DNA of 64,000 nt from Pseudomonas sp. 10S4 (lineage in GTDB: Bacteria > Pseudomonadota > Gammaproteobacteria > Pseudomonadales > Pseudomonadaceae): NCBI RefSeq assembly GCF_034344865.1, contig NZ_CP133774.1, forward strand, positions 7,206,763-7,270,762, read 5' to 3'. A program made the translations under genes and the position numbers. A model generated the notes under the pieces. That model did not search any database and had not been told where the DNA came from. It saw only the letters and a program-made list of their open reading frames with translations. Shown piece after piece: positions 36,572 through 45,907 of the stretch. Positions within the stretch are counted from its first letter, which is position 1. Every line of letters starts with the position of its first letter.

Positions 36572-37619
36572 TGCGTGCGCGCTTCGATACGCTGTTCGGC
36601 CGCCTGTTTGGTGTGTTGCTGATCGCGATCATCCTGGCGCACCTGTTGGCATTTTTCTGGTTTCACCATTACGGCCCGCCTCCCCTCCGCCGCCACCTGG
36701 GTTCTCCGAGAACTTCGACGGGCAACAGCCGCCGATGGACCCGCGCTTCCAGAAACGGCCACCACGGCCCTGGTTCGGCGGCCCGTTGGTGCCGCTGACC
36801 TTTCAGCTGATCTCACTGGTCATCGCGGCCTGGTACGGCGCCAAACTGCTGAGCCGGCCGATTCAACGCCTGAGCGATGCGGCCGAACGCTTGAGCGAGA
36901 ACCTCGATAGCCCGCCACTGGACGAGTCCGGCCCCCGGGAAGCACGGCAAGCAGCCCACACCTTCAACAAGATGCAGCGACGCATCATCGAGCAAGTGCA
37001 GCAGCGCTCTCGGATGCTCGGTGCGGTGTCCCACGACCTGCGCACCCCGCTGTCGCGACTCAAGCTGCGACTGGAACAAATCGAAGACGACAAGCTACAA
37101 GGCCAGATGCGTCAGGATCTGGACGACATGATCGGCATGCTTGACGCCACCCTCACCTACCTCCACGAACAGCGCACCAGCGAGGCCCGCCAGTGGATGG
37201 ACGTGCAGGCACTGGTGGAATCCCTGAGCGAAAACGCCCAGGACCAGGGCGCCGATGTTCAGGCCAGTGGTCATTGCGCACCGCTGCAAGTCCAGCCCAT
37301 GGCCCTGCGTTCGTGCATAAACAACCTGATGGACAACGCCCTGCGTTATGCCGGGCAAGCACTGATCACCCTCGAAGACAGCCGTGGGCAACTGGTGATC
37401 CGGGTAATCGACCACGGGCCAGGGATTGCAGAAGACAAACGCGAAGCGGTGTTCGAGCCATTCTTTCGGCTGGAGGGTTCACGTAACCGCAACTCCGGTG
37501 GCGTCGGCCTGGGCATGACCATCGCCCGGGAGGCGGCGGAACGCCTGGGCGGGCAACTGAGCCTGGAAGAAACCCCCGGCGGCGGCCTCACTGCGGTCAT
37601 TCGCCTGCCCCGCACCTAA
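36571..37619 (+). CDS. Sensor histidine kinase (frameshifted)
   Basis: One kinase of about 349 residues. ATG 36571 begins with a transmembrane helix (LFGVLLIAIILAHLLAFFWF), a short periplasmic proline-rich loop, TM2 (LTFQLISLVIAAWYGAKLL), HAMP, HisKA with VSHDLRTPLSRLK, and HATPase with NNLMDNALRYA, DHGPGIAED and GGVGLGMTIA. The break lies in a C-run (36682-36685): four C are present, five would join GPPP to PPPPGFSENFDGQ. Probable sequencing error. The very short periplasmic loop suggests membrane or intramembrane sensing (EnvZ-like arrangement); signal unknown. Coupled to the response regulator gene. Confidence 0.88.
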
Positions 37620-37636
37620 GCCCAACACCTATCCAA

Positions 37637-37726
37637 TGTGGGAGCGGGCTTGCTCGCGAAAGCGGTGTATCAGTCAACATGGATATCGACTGACACACCC
37701 TCTTCGCGAGCAAGCCCGCCCCCACA
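37637..37726. repeat. REP doublet (REPIN)
   Basis: TGTGGGAGCGGGCTTGCTCG ... CGAGCAAGCCCGCCCCCACA, just after the kinase stop. Confidence 0.92.
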
Positions 37727-37851
37727 GGGTTTGCTTCAGCCTGACGACTGTGTACCAACCGGTACAAACGCCACATACCCACGACAACTTGCCCCTTGAG
37801 GCTGCATAAGCCGGTGCACTCACCGGTTTTCCATCCCAAGGAGTGAGCCCA

Positions 37852-38727
37852 ATGATCGGTAGCGTTAGCAGCAGCAACACGAGCTATACCAGCACGAGCA
37901 CCAGCAGCACGTCGGCCAACGCCGCGCGCCGTGCACAGTTCCAGAAAGAGCTGTTCACCAAGCTCGACACTAATGGCGACGGTAAGGTCAGTCAGGACGA
38001 GCTGAAGACCGCCCAGGCAGAGAAACCCAACAGTCGCCTGTTGGCCGACCTGAGCAAGAATTTCACCAGCCTGGACAGCGACAGCAGCGGCAGCCTGAGC
38101 AGTGAAGAAATGGCCGCAATGGCGCCGCCGGCACCGCCCGCGCAGGATCAAGCGCCTAACACTGATCTGGCTGACGCGATCCTCGGCGCTCTGGATGCCA
38201 ACGGCGACGGCAACCTCAGCAGTGCGGAACTTAGTAACGGCCTGACCAATGCCGGCAGCAGCGCCGACAGCAGCGCAATTTTCTCGGCCCTGGACAAAAA
38301 CCAGGACGGCACCGTCAGCAAGGACGAACTCGCCGCCGCCCTCAGCCCTCCGCCACCGCCACCGCCGCAGCAGGCATCCAGCGATCAGTTGTTCAGCCAG
38401 CTCGACACCAACAACGATGGAAGTATCAGCGCCACCGAACTGAGCAGCGCGTTGCAGGCCAGCACCAGCAGCTCATCGACCGCTACGTCGAACGCCACCG
38501 ACACAAGCGCCGCATTAATGAAGATTCTTGACCGCGACAACAGCGGTGGCGTCAGCAACTATGAACTCAAAGCCGCCATGCAAGCTGGCCGCGAGAAAAA
38601 CAGCGACAGCTCCACCGCTCAGTCGAACGTCAGTGCAGCCCTGGACAAAATGATCGCCAGCCTGAGCCAGCAGTATTCGCTCGACAACGTAGCGAGCGCG
38701 GGCAAGAACCTGAGCGTCGCGACCTAA
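37852..38727 (+). CDS. Protein with six EF-hand calcium-binding loops
   Basis: About 291 residues. Six 12-residue EF-hand loops are visible at about 39-50, 75-86, 115-126, 148-159, 185-196 and 227-238, each with D-x-[DN]-x-[DS]-G spacing and a terminal Glu. Loops 1, 3, 4 and 5 look canonical (for example DTNGDGKVSQDE). Loops are linked by Pro-rich and Ser/Thr-rich stretches. No Sec signal or membrane segment; the N terminus is a Ser/Thr-rich, uncharged stretch of 25 residues. Start ATG 37852 with AAGGAG nine bases upstream. Likely a calcium-responsive cytoplasmic or exported protein; function not known. Confidence 0.9.
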   Translation: MIGSVSSSNTSYTSTSTSSTSANAARRAQFQKELFTKLDTNGDGKVSQDELKTAQAEKPNSRLLADLSKNFTSLDSDSSGSLSSEEMAAMAPPAPPAQDQAPNTDLADAILGALDANGDGNLSSAELSNGLTNAGSSADSSAIFSALDKNQDGTVSKDELAAALSPPPPPPPQQASSDQLFSQLDTNNDGSISATELSSALQASTSSSSTATSNATDTSAALMKILDRDNSGGVSNYELKAAMQAGREKNSDSSTAQSNVSAALDKMIASLSQQYSLDNVASAGKNLSVAT

Positions 38728-38735
38728 GCCAAAAG

Positions 38736-38857
38736 CTTCGCGGGCAAGTCGGATCGCCGCACCGCTCGCTCCTACAGGTTTTTGTTGTATCGCGATGAGG
38801 CGAACAACGCATGACCTGAAGGAGCGAGCGGTGCGGCGATCCGACTTGCCCGCGAAG
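38736..38857. repeat. Large inverted repeat (CTTCGCGGGCAAGTCGGATC type)
   Basis: A 38-base arm (38736-38773) and its perfect reverse complement (38820-38857) surround a 46-base centre. This is another REP family: arms end in CGCTCGCTCCT rather than CTCCCACA. Confidence 0.88.
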
Positions 38858-38875
38858 AGGCCATCACAGACACAG

Positions 38876-38912
38876 AAAAGCCCACTGACCTTCACAGGTT
38901 CAGTGGGCTTTT
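38876..38912 (+). terminator. Bidirectional terminator
   Basis: AAAAGCCCACTGA pairs with TCAGTGGGCTTTT around an 11-base loop. It serves the EF-hand gene and probably the convergent AI-2E gene. Confidence 0.88.
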
Positions 38913-38957
38913 CAAGATCAAAAGATCGCAGCCTTCGGCAGCTCCTGCATAAGTAAA

Positions 38958-40010
38958 TCAGCGGCGATCTTCGACCCGCGCCTGGCTTTTGCTCCAATCG
39001 GTCAACAGGCTGTAAGCCACCGCCAACAACGTCGGGCCGATGAACAAACCGATAAACCCGAACGCGATCAACCCGCCAAACACACCCAACAGCACAATCA
39101 CCAACGGCAAATTTCCGCCGCGACTGATCAGGTATGGCTTCAGCACGTTGTCCACGCCACTGATGATGAACGTCCCCCAAATCCCGAGGAACACCGCCAG
39201 CCCGTACTCGCCCTTCCACGCCAACCAAGCCGTGGCCGGGATCCAGATCAGTGGCGGCCCCATCGGAATCAGGCTCAACAGGAACGTCACGATCCCCAGC
39301 ACCAACGCACCAGGAACCCCGGCGATCAAGAAGCCGATCAATGCCAGAATCGCCTGGGCCGCCGCGGTGCCGATCACACCGTTGACCACCCGTTGCACCG
39401 TCCCGGCGACCAGTTCGATGTAGTACCCGGCGCGGTCACCGATCAACCGCTCCAGCAACCCATGGACAAACGCCGCCAATCGCGGCCCGTCACGGTAGAA
39501 AAAGAACACGAAGACAATGCTCAACGTCAGTTCGAGAATCCCGCCGCCGATCTGCGCACTGCGCGCCAGCAACCAGTTGCCGACCTGCCCCAGATAAGGT
39601 TTGACCGCCAGCATCATCGCCGCACCTTGCTCATCAATGCTGTTCCAGACACCCACCAGGCGTTCACCGACCAAGGGAAGTGTACCCAGCCAGGCCGGCG
39701 CTTCCGGCAGGCCGTCGACCTGCACATCCTTGATAAACACCGTGGCATCGCGCACGTGATCCGCCAGGTTGAACCCCAGCCACACCAACGGCACCGCCAC
39801 CAGCAACATCCAGCACAGGGTCAGCAACGCCGCCGCCAGGGATTCACGGCCATGGAGCCAACGGGTCAGTAAACGCATCAGCGGCCAACTGGCGAACGCC
39901 AATACCGCGCCCCAGAACAATGCCGACCAGAACGGCGCCATCACCCAGAAGCTCGCGCCAAACAGCACCAGGAGCAGAATCTGCACCAACAGCCGATCGT
40001 TATTGAGCAT
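38958..40010 (-). CDS. AI-2E family transporter (PerM-like)
   Basis: About 350 residues with eight or so transmembrane helices in the AI-2E/PerM pattern: paired helices at the N terminus, a central soluble region (residues 75-140), then GALVLGIVTFLLSLIPMGPPLIWIP and FIISGVDNVLKPYLI, FGGLIAFGFIGLFIGPTLLAV. The family contains exporters such as TqsA and sodium/proton antiporters; the substrate here is unknown. ATG 40010 begins MLNNDRLLVQ; the open extension upstream to 40175 is unlike a membrane protein and is rejected. Confidence 0.9.
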   Translation of the reverse strand: MLNNDRLLVQILLLVLFGASFWVMAPFWSALFWGAVLAFASWPLMRLLTRWLHGRESLAAALLTLCWMLLVAVPLVWLGFNLADHVRDATVFIKDVQVDGLPEAPAWLGTLPLVGERLVGVWNSIDEQGAAMMLAVKPYLGQVGNWLLARSAQIGGGILELTLSIVFVFFFYRDGPRLAAFVHGLLERLIGDRAGYYIELVAGTVQRVVNGVIGTAAAQAILALIGFLIAGVPGALVLGIVTFLLSLIPMGPPLIWIPATAWLAWKGEYGLAVFLGIWGTFIISGVDNVLKPYLISRGGNLPLVIVLLGVFGGLIAFGFIGLFIGPTLLAVAYSLLTDWSKSQARVEDRR

Positions 40011-40078
40011 GTAAGGTCTCGAAAAAGTCAGTTCGCAAAGAGTAGGCGAACGCGCGGGACGCGTTCGCCTGATGCAGC

Positions 40079-40897
40079 TTATCGCAACAATTCGATGTGC
40101 AGCCCAGCACCTTCGACGTTGCCGGCTTCCATCCGCGCCGCACGCACGCCCTGGGCGATCAGCGATTGGCGCCAAGCCTCGGCTTTAGGCCCGGAAACAC
40201 TGACTCGCAGCGTAGTGTCCAGGTTCAAACCGCGAGAAATCAAACGCAGCCAGGTGTCGTCGGGATCGGCACTCAGTTTCGGGAAATCGAGCTCACCGGT
40301 GCTTTTGAGCTGGCGAAGCAAGGTCGCGGACGTTGGCAACAAATCCCCCAGCGGCGCGGCGGCTTCAAATTGCTCGACGTGCAGGTAGGCTTTGCGATTG
40401 CCGCGAGTGATGCTGTAGAGCGCCACCAGCGAATTGTCCTTGGGTGCCGCCAGCCGCAGCAACAAGTAAGACTGTTGATCGTCGGCGCCAAACAGCTTGG
40501 CGTTGCCGAAGACTTCATTGGCCCACAGGCTGCTTTCGCCGCAATCGCGGGCCTGGCACCAGAACAGCAGTTCGGCGCCCTGCTTTTGCAAGGCTTCGCG
40601 CGCAACGGTAAACGCTTCGGTGGCGGAATGTTCCGGCGGTAGCTCGTAGGTCACCGAGGTGGTTTGCCCGCGGGCGCTGACCTGGCCGTCGAAACGCAAC
40701 TGGCCGCTGATCTTGCGGATCGAGCCCAGCGGATAAATCCGCTCAAGATCCACCGGTGGGCGAAAGTCGACGATCTGCGCATCGGCCAGACGCGGCACAA
40801 TGGGCAAGTCCTGACTGCCCGGCACATCGGCGGCAAACAATAAAGGGCTGAAACAACACAACGCCAGCAGACTGAGTGATCGCATGGGCAGGCTCAT
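40079..40897 (-). CDS. DUF4892 periplasmic protein
   Basis: 272 residues. Signal peptide within 1-22 ([18 protein letters not shown] then ADVPGSQ), so exported to the periplasm. The mature part has the DUF4892 pattern ([19 protein letters not shown] and [19 protein letters not shown] with a Cys pair), and a C-terminal domain with an OmpA-like flavour ([18 protein letters not shown]). Function unknown. The ATG overlaps the stop of the GST gene (ATGA), giving coupled translation of an otherwise unrelated pair. Confidence 0.88.
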   Translation of the reverse strand: MSLPMRSLSLLALCCFSPLLFAADVPGSQDLPIVPRLADAQIVDFRPPVDLERIYPLGSIRKISGQLRFDGQVSARGQTTSVTYELPPEHSATEAFTVAREALQKQGAELLFWCQARDCGESSLWANEVFGNAKLFGADDQQSYLLLRLAAPKDNSLVALYSITRGNRKAYLHVEQFEAAAPLGDLLPTSATLLRQLKSTGELDFPKLSADPDDTWLRLISRGLNLDTTLRVSVSGPKAEAWRQSLIAQGVRAARMEAGNVEGAGLHIELLR

Positions 40898-41552
40898 CGG
40901 ATCAGCATGGCCTGGGCACCCTTGACGATACTGGCGTCATCGACGTACTCCGGCACCAACAAACCACGCTGTACCGCCGGGCGTGCTTCCATGGCTGCCA
41001 GCCAACGCTGCAAGGCCGGCAAGCCTTCGACTTCGACCCCGGACCAGTCGTGACTACGCACCCACGGGAAGGTCGCGATGTCGGCAATGCTGTACTCGCC
41101 GGCCAGAAATTCCACAGTTTGCAAACGCGTGTCGATCACTTCGTACAGGCGCCGGGTTTCATGCTGGTAGCGGTCGATGGCGCCCTGAAGTTTTTCCGGA
41201 AAATAACGGAAGAACACGTTGGCCTGGCCCTGCATCGGGCCGATGCCACCCATCTGGAACATCAGCCACTGCAACACCACCGAGCGCCCCTTGGGGTCCT
41301 TGGGCATGAGCTGGCCGCTCAGTTCAGCGAGGTAAATCAGGATAGCGCCGGATTCGAACACGGCGAAATCGCCGTTGGCGCGGTCGACAATCGCCGGAAT
41401 CCGGCCATTGGGATTGATCTTGAGGAAGTCCGCGGACTTCTGTTCCTTTTGTCGAAACTCAAGGCGTGCACCGTATAGGGCAGGCCGAGTTCCTCGAGCA
41501 CGATAGAGACCTTGTGGCCATTCGGGGTCGCAGCGGTGTAGAGATCTATCAT
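40894..41552 (-). CDS. Glutathione S-transferase, YfcG-like (frameshifted)
   Basis: One protein of about 219 residues. It begins at ATG 41552 ([20 protein letters not shown], the YfcG/Nu-class opening with TPNGHK), and breaks at the T-run 41447-41450 on the plus strand. Restoring a fifth A on the coding strand gives [25 protein letters not shown], joining the second frame with the cis-Pro motif and the helical domain. Nu-class GSTs act as glutathione-dependent disulfide reductases. Probable sequencing error. It is coupled to the DUF4892 gene and lies 50 bases after the two hydrolase genes. Confidence 0.85.
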
Positions 41553-41602
41553 GGTTGTCTCCCATTTCAACCCGCCCAGCCTCGACAGTTGCCCGGCGCA
41601 AG

Positions 41603-42457
41603 TCAAGGAACGGCGAAGAACCGATTGAAACAGTCTGCGACAAGGTCGGCGCCGGGTTCGTCATTCAGGTGCAAATGATGGCCGCCGGGCAGCTGTTCAC
41701 GGCTAAAGGGTAGACGCTCCAGCAACTCGGGATGTTTGGCGAGCATGCCGTCAGCCGCGACCACCAGTTTCGCAGGACAACTGATGCGCTGGACGAAGGC
41801 CATCGCTTGTTCTTGTGTCAGACGCAGCGGCGATGGCAGCGTCAGGCGGTTGTCGGTGCGCCAGGTGTAACCACCCGGCACCGGCATCAGGCCCCGTTGC
41901 GCCAACAGTTCGGCGGCTTCGCGACTGACCGCCACCAGGCCTTTCATGCGCGCTTCGATGGCGCGGTCGAGGGTGCTGTAGACCGGTTTGCGTTTCTCCC
42001 GCAGATCCAGTTGCGCTTGTAGGGCCATGCCCATGCGTTCGGCGGCGTTTTCACCTTTATCTGTCGGAGGAATCACGCCATCGATCAAGGCCAGATGCGT
42101 GACACGCTCAGGCATCGACCCGGCAATAATCAATGAAGCAATCGCGCCCATGGAGTGCCCCATCAGCGCAAACCGCTTCAAACCCAGCTGTTCTGCGACT
42201 TGTAACACGTCGTGGGCGTAGTCCCACATCGCGTAGCCGGCGCCAATCGGACGATGCCCGGAATGACCGTGACCGGCCATGTCCAGCGCAATGATGCGCA
42301 AGCCTTTGAGCTTGGGCGCCAGCCGGGCAAAGCTGTTGGCGTTGTCGAGCCAGCCGTGCAAGGCAATCACCGGCAGACCGTCCTCGGGGCCGAACAGGTG
42401 CGCCGCCAGCTCGATGTGCGGCAGGCTCAGGCGGACTTCTTCGACAACGTGGCTCAT
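41603..42457 (-). CDS. Alpha/beta hydrolase
   Basis: About 284 residues. [13 protein letters not shown] forms the oxyanion hole, [11 protein letters not shown] follows, nucleophile Ser in GHSMGA (about residue 107), and the catalytic His in [11 protein letters not shown] near the end; acid Asp in the VVAADG region. Cytoplasmic esterase or haloperoxidase-like hydrolase; substrate unknown. Its ATG 42457 overlaps the stop of the upstream hydrolase (ATGA). Confidence 0.9.
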   Translation of the reverse strand: MSHVVEEVRLSLPHIELAAHLFGPEDGLPVIALHGWLDNANSFARLAPKLKGLRIIALDMAGHGHSGHRPIGAGYAMWDYAHDVLQVAEQLGLKRFALMGHSMGAIASLIIAGSMPERVTHLALIDGVIPPTDKGENAAERMGMALQAQLDLREKRKPVYSTLDRAIEARMKGLVAVSREAAELLAQRGLMPVPGGYTWRTDNRLTLPSPLRLTQEQAMAFVQRISCPAKLVVAADGMLAKHPELLERLPFSREQLPGGHHLHLNDEPGADLVADCFNRFFAVP

Positions 42458-43260
42458 GCGCAATCCTGTTGGTGGCGACCGTCCCAGCGACTGAACAGAT
42501 CCTTCAGCAGCGTGGCGGTGTCCTGCGGACGTTCGAGGGGAAACATGTGGCCGCCGGGCATGGTCAGCGACTCGCCCAACGGCATGCGCCCGACAGAGCT
42601 GACGTGGTGACGCATGACCACACGGCTGTTACGTCCGCGCACCACCGCCAGTGGCACTTTCAACTGTCGTGCACGGCCGGGGCTGGTGTGGGGCACGCCA
42701 CGGTAGATGCTGATTTCCGTGGCCGGATCGAAGCGCAGGCGCAGCTTGTCGCCGACCTTGTGCAAGCCGTGCTGCAAGTAGGCGTCGAAGCATTCCGGGT
42801 CAAAACCGCGAAACAGGGTTTTGCCGGCAAAATAACTGCGTGCGCTGTCCAGATCGGCAAACTCTTCGCGCCGGCCCAAGGTGCGACCGGCCGGGGTCAG
42901 GCGATCAATGAAACCAAAGCGCTTGGCGGCGAGGATCACCCATTGATCGGCACGGGTCAGTACCGGCGAATCGAGCATCACCACACCGCGATACAGCTCG
43001 GGGCAACGCAGGGCCGCGTGCAAGTGCAGCACGCCGCCAAAGGAGTGGCCGACGCCCCAGACTGGTTCTGGTTGCTGCTTGAGGTGATGGATCAGTTCGT
43101 CCACCAGGTTGTACCAGTTGTCATCCGCCGGGAAGCGCGGATCATGGGCGTGCTGCTCCAGATGCGTCACCTGATACTCAGGTGCCAACGCCGCGAACAA
43201 CTTGCCGTAGGTCCCCGAAGGAAAACCATTGGCGTGGGCGAAAAAGATCTGCTGCGACAT
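42454..43260 (-). CDS. Alpha/beta hydrolase, upstream paralogue
   Basis: About 268 residues from ATG 43260. FFAHANGFPSGTYG around the oxyanion region, nucleophile Ser in GHSFGG (about residue 81), His in MPGGHMFPLERP. A second hydrolase of a different subfamily, encoded immediately before its neighbour with a four-base overlap. The ribosome binding site upstream of 43260 is weak, and two alternative starts (43287, 43305) are open. Substrate unknown. Confidence 0.87.
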   Translation of the reverse strand: MSQQIFFAHANGFPSGTYGKLFAALAPEYQVTHLEQHAHDPRFPADDNWYNLVDELIHHLKQQPEPVWGVGHSFGGVLHLHAALRCPELYRGVVMLDSPVLTRADQWVILAAKRFGFIDRLTPAGRTLGRREEFADLDSARSYFAGKTLFRGFDPECFDAYLQHGLHKVGDKLRLRFDPATEISIYRGVPHTSPGRARQLKVPLAVVRGRNSRVVMRHHVSSVGRMPLGESLTMPGGHMFPLERPQDTATLLKDLFSRWDGRHQQDCA

Positions 43261-43393
43261 ACCGGTCAATCCATGGGCGAGAAACATGGGGTTGATTGTC
43301 CGCAAGACGCCGTCCTACAGCAATGACCGTAACTGACAGGAATGATGACAGTCCGGCCAGAGCTATAACCCATTAAGCATTCACGCATAACCC

Positions 43394-43525
43394 TGTGGCG
43401 AGCGAGCTTGCTCGCGCTCGGTTGCGTAGCAGCCGCAATACCGGCGAACGCGGAACATCTGGGGAGCGATGGTGCCGGGGTTGGCGCCGCTTCGCGACCC
43501 AGCGGGAGCAAGCTCCCTCGCCACA
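43394..43525. repeat. Degenerate REP doublet
   Basis: TGTGGCGAGCGAGCTTGCTC at 43394 and GAGCAAGCTCCCTCGCCACA ending at 43525 form an inverted pair around a ~90-base centre. It is a variant subfamily (TGTGGCGAG instead of TGTGGGAGC). Confidence 0.8.
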
Positions 43526-43552
43526 GAACTCCGTCTGCAGATAAAACGTCGT

Positions 43553-43996
43553 TTAACGCGTCGGAGGATTCTCACCCAACGGCACCACAGCCATGGTCAA
43601 CCGCGAAACACAACTGGCCTTGCCTTCATCACTGCTCAACCGAATATCCCAAACATGCGTGGTGCGCCCAATGTGAATCGCCTTGGCCACCGCCGTCACC
43701 CGCCCGCTGCGCAAGCCGCGCAAATGGTTGGCGTTGATTTCCAGGCCCACGCAGTAAAACTTGCTGGCATCGATGCACAGGTAGCTGGCCATCGAGCCGA
43801 CGGTTTCGGCCAGCACCACCGAGGCGCCGCCGTGCAGCAAACCGTAAGGCTGGTGCGTGCGATGGTCGATGACCATGCTCGCGGTCAGGGACTCGTCGTC
43901 GAAGGCTTCGAAGCGGATATCCAGCACTTCGCCGATGGTGTTTTTCTGGATCGCGTTCAACTGTTCGATGTTGGGAGCGGTACGCCAAAGACTCAT
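43553..43996 (-). CDS. Hotdog-fold thioesterase (PaaI/YdiI-like)
   Basis: 147 residues, hotdog fold. YGLLHGGASVVLAETVGSMA is the PaaI/YdiI active-site helix region, followed by VGLEINANHLRGLRSG. The enzyme probably hydrolyses acyl-CoA thioesters. ATG 43996 begins MSLWRTAPN with GGAAAAACGGCG upstream. It lies 33 bases downstream of an acyl-CoA synthetase gene on the same strand, so the two may work on the same acyl-CoA pool. Confidence 0.92.
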   Translation of the reverse strand: MSLWRTAPNIEQLNAIQKNTIGEVLDIRFEAFDDESLTASMVIDHRTHQPYGLLHGGASVVLAETVGSMASYLCIDASKFYCVGLEINANHLRGLRSGRVTAVAKAIHIGRTTHVWDIRLSSDEGKASCVSRLTMAVVPLGENPPTR

Positions 43997-44029
43997 CGCC
44001 GTTTTTCCTTTGTTGGTTTTGTTCGTCAC

Positions 44030-45697
44030 TCAATCCTGCCACAGCACCGCTTCGTTGCGCTCGCTCCATTCTTCGAAACGGGCGCCATACGCGGCTTCGA
44101 TGACGTTGCGCTTGATCTTCAGGGTCGGGGTCAGAAAACCGTTTTCCACCGCCCAACTGTCCTTGACCACCACTAACCGGCGCAAGCGCTCATGCTTGTC
44201 GAGGACGGCGTTGACCTCTTCCAGGAGTTTTTCCAGGCTGGAATGCAAACCCGCGCGCGCCGTGCCAATGGCATCCTGCTGCCCGACTGCCGAGAGCACG
44301 CACAACCCTAGCGGCGCACTCAGGCCATCGCCGACCACGCATACCTGCTCGATCCGCGAATGCACCGCCAGGCGATTCTCGATGGGTGCCGGAGCCACGT
44401 ATTTTCCTTTGCTGGTTTTGAAGATTTCCTTCAGGCGCCCGGTCAAGCGCAGGTTGCCTTCGGCATCTTGTTCGCCCTTATCGCCGGTACGCAAAAAGCC
44501 GTCCTCGGTGATGGTTTCGGCGGTTTTTTCCGGTTCCTTGAAGTACCCGAGCATGGTCGCGCCGCTGCGCACCATGACCTCACCGGACTCGGCAATCCGC
44601 ACCTCGACCTCGGGGCAGGGCTTACCGATCCAGCCGGGTTTGTTCTCACCCGATCGGCCGATGTGCGAGTAACCACAGCTTTCGGTCATGCCATACACCT
44701 CCAGCACATCCAGCCCCAGTTTGCGGTACCACAATAACAAGGTCTGCGGCACAGGAGCCGCACCGGACAGCGCGATGCGCAACGCATCCAGCCCCAACCC
44801 GGCGAGGACTTTGTGCCCTACCCGCTTGCCGATAATCGGCAGGCCAAGCAGGAAATCGAGGCGCTTTGCCGGAATCTTGCTGTACACGCCCATCTGGAAT
44901 TTGGTCCAGATGCGCGGCACGCCAAATAGCGCTGTCGGCCGGGCGCGCTGCAAGTCGGTGAGGAAAGTGTCGAGGCTCTCGGCAAAGAACACGGTTTGCC
45001 CGGTATAGATCGACGCGAGCTCAACGAACATCCGCTCGGCAACGTGGCACAGCGGCAAGTAGGACAACAACCGATCCGACTCATTGAGGCCAAACAACTG
45101 CGTACCACGGGTGGTGGCGAACCCCAGATTGCCGAAGCTGTGCATCACGCCTTTGGGCAGGCCAGTGGTGCCGGAGGTGTAAATGATGGTCGCCAGCTGA
45201 TCGGCGGCGGGTTTCGGGTCGTCCTGGATCGGCGAGCTTTTTTGCAGGTCGTCCCAACTGAAATCAAAGGTGCCGGGCGGATGCAATGGCAGGCTGATGG
45301 TCGGCAGGTCGGGGCTGACGCCACGGGACATGCCGGGCCAGTCATCGAGTTTGCCGATGAACGCCAGCGCGGCTTCGGAGTGAGTCAATACTTGAGCCAC
45401 GGACTCGGCAGTGAGGTTGGGGTACAACGGCACCGACACATGCCCGGCCATCCAGATCGCCAGGTCAGCGATGATCCAATGGGCGCAGTTTTTCGAGATC
45501 AGGGCGATGTGACTGCCTTGCGGCAATTCCCGGGCGCGCAGCCAGTGAGCGGCGCAGCGAGCCTGATGGCCGACGTCGGCCCAGGTCAGCGTCTCGACCT
45601 GGCCACCGCCCACCGGCTGCACCAAAAAGCGCTGGCGGGGATGACGGGCTTCACGCTCGTAGAACACGTCCAGCGGCAAACGAAAGGCAGCAGACAT
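44030..45697 (-). CDS. AMP-dependent long-chain acyl-CoA synthetase
   Basis: 555 residues. ATP/AMP-binding motif IIYTSGTTGLPKGVMHSF, YGMTESCGYSH (A5), then GFLRTGDKGEQDAEGNLRLTGR and KTSKGKYVAPAPIE with the C-terminal hinge, as in the LCFA-CoA ligase (FAA1-like) group. It activates fatty acids to acyl-CoA. Start ATG 45697 with AGGAGC nine bases upstream. A 30-bp perfect palindrome lies 37-66 bases upstream of the start, so expression is probably repressed by a TetR-type regulator encoded elsewhere. Confidence 0.9.
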   Translation of the reverse strand: MSAAFRLPLDVFYEREARHPRQRFLVQPVGGGQVETLTWADVGHQARCAAHWLRARELPQGSHIALISKNCAHWIIADLAIWMAGHVSVPLYPNLTAESVAQVLTHSEAALAFIGKLDDWPGMSRGVSPDLPTISLPLHPPGTFDFSWDDLQKSSPIQDDPKPAADQLATIIYTSGTTGLPKGVMHSFGNLGFATTRGTQLFGLNESDRLLSYLPLCHVAERMFVELASIYTGQTVFFAESLDTFLTDLQRARPTALFGVPRIWTKFQMGVYSKIPAKRLDFLLGLPIIGKRVGHKVLAGLGLDALRIALSGAAPVPQTLLLWYRKLGLDVLEVYGMTESCGYSHIGRSGENKPGWIGKPCPEVEVRIAESGEVMVRSGATMLGYFKEPEKTAETITEDGFLRTGDKGEQDAEGNLRLTGRLKEIFKTSKGKYVAPAPIENRLAVHSRIEQVCVVGDGLSAPLGLCVLSAVGQQDAIGTARAGLHSSLEKLLEEVNAVLDKHERLRRLVVVKDSWAVENGFLTPTLKIKRNVIEAAYGARFEEWSERNEAVLWQD

Positions 45698-45733
45698 AAG
45701 GCTTGCTCCTGATTTTTTGGTCTGGAGCAAGCG

Positions 45734-45763
45734 TAGTCAACCAAGCAAGTGCTTGGTTGACTA
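45734..45763. promoter_or_regulatory. Perfect 30-bp palindromic operator upstream of acyl-CoA synthetase
   Basis: TAGTCAACCAAGCA (45734-45747) and TGCTTGGTTGACTA (45750-45763) are exact reverse complements separated by two bases (AG). Length, spacing and the AAGCAAGTGCTTG core are typical of TetR-family operators in lipid metabolism. It lies 37 bases upstream of the start codon of the acyl-CoA synthetase gene. There is no T-run on the gene side, which argues against a terminator. Confidence 0.8.
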
Positions 45764-45797
45764 TTTCACACAAAAAATCAGGTACACCGCAAAACAA

Positions 45798-45887
45798 TGT
45801 GGGAGCGGGCTTGCTCGCGAATGCGGAGGATCAGTCGACATAAATGTTGCCTGACACACCGTATTCGCGAGCAAGCCCGCTCCCACA
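45798..45887. repeat. REP doublet (REPIN)
   Basis: TGTGGGAGCGGGCTTGCTCG ... CGAGCAAGCCCGCTCCCACA, between acyl-CoA synthetase operator and sixA. Confidence 0.93.
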
Positions 45888-45907
45888 TTAGTCCTGCGCT
45901 CACCGAG

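Noticed and set aside
45734..45763. The 30-bp palindrome as a terminator
   Set aside because: It lies upstream of a start codon, its two-base centre would make a poor RNA loop, and no T-run follows.
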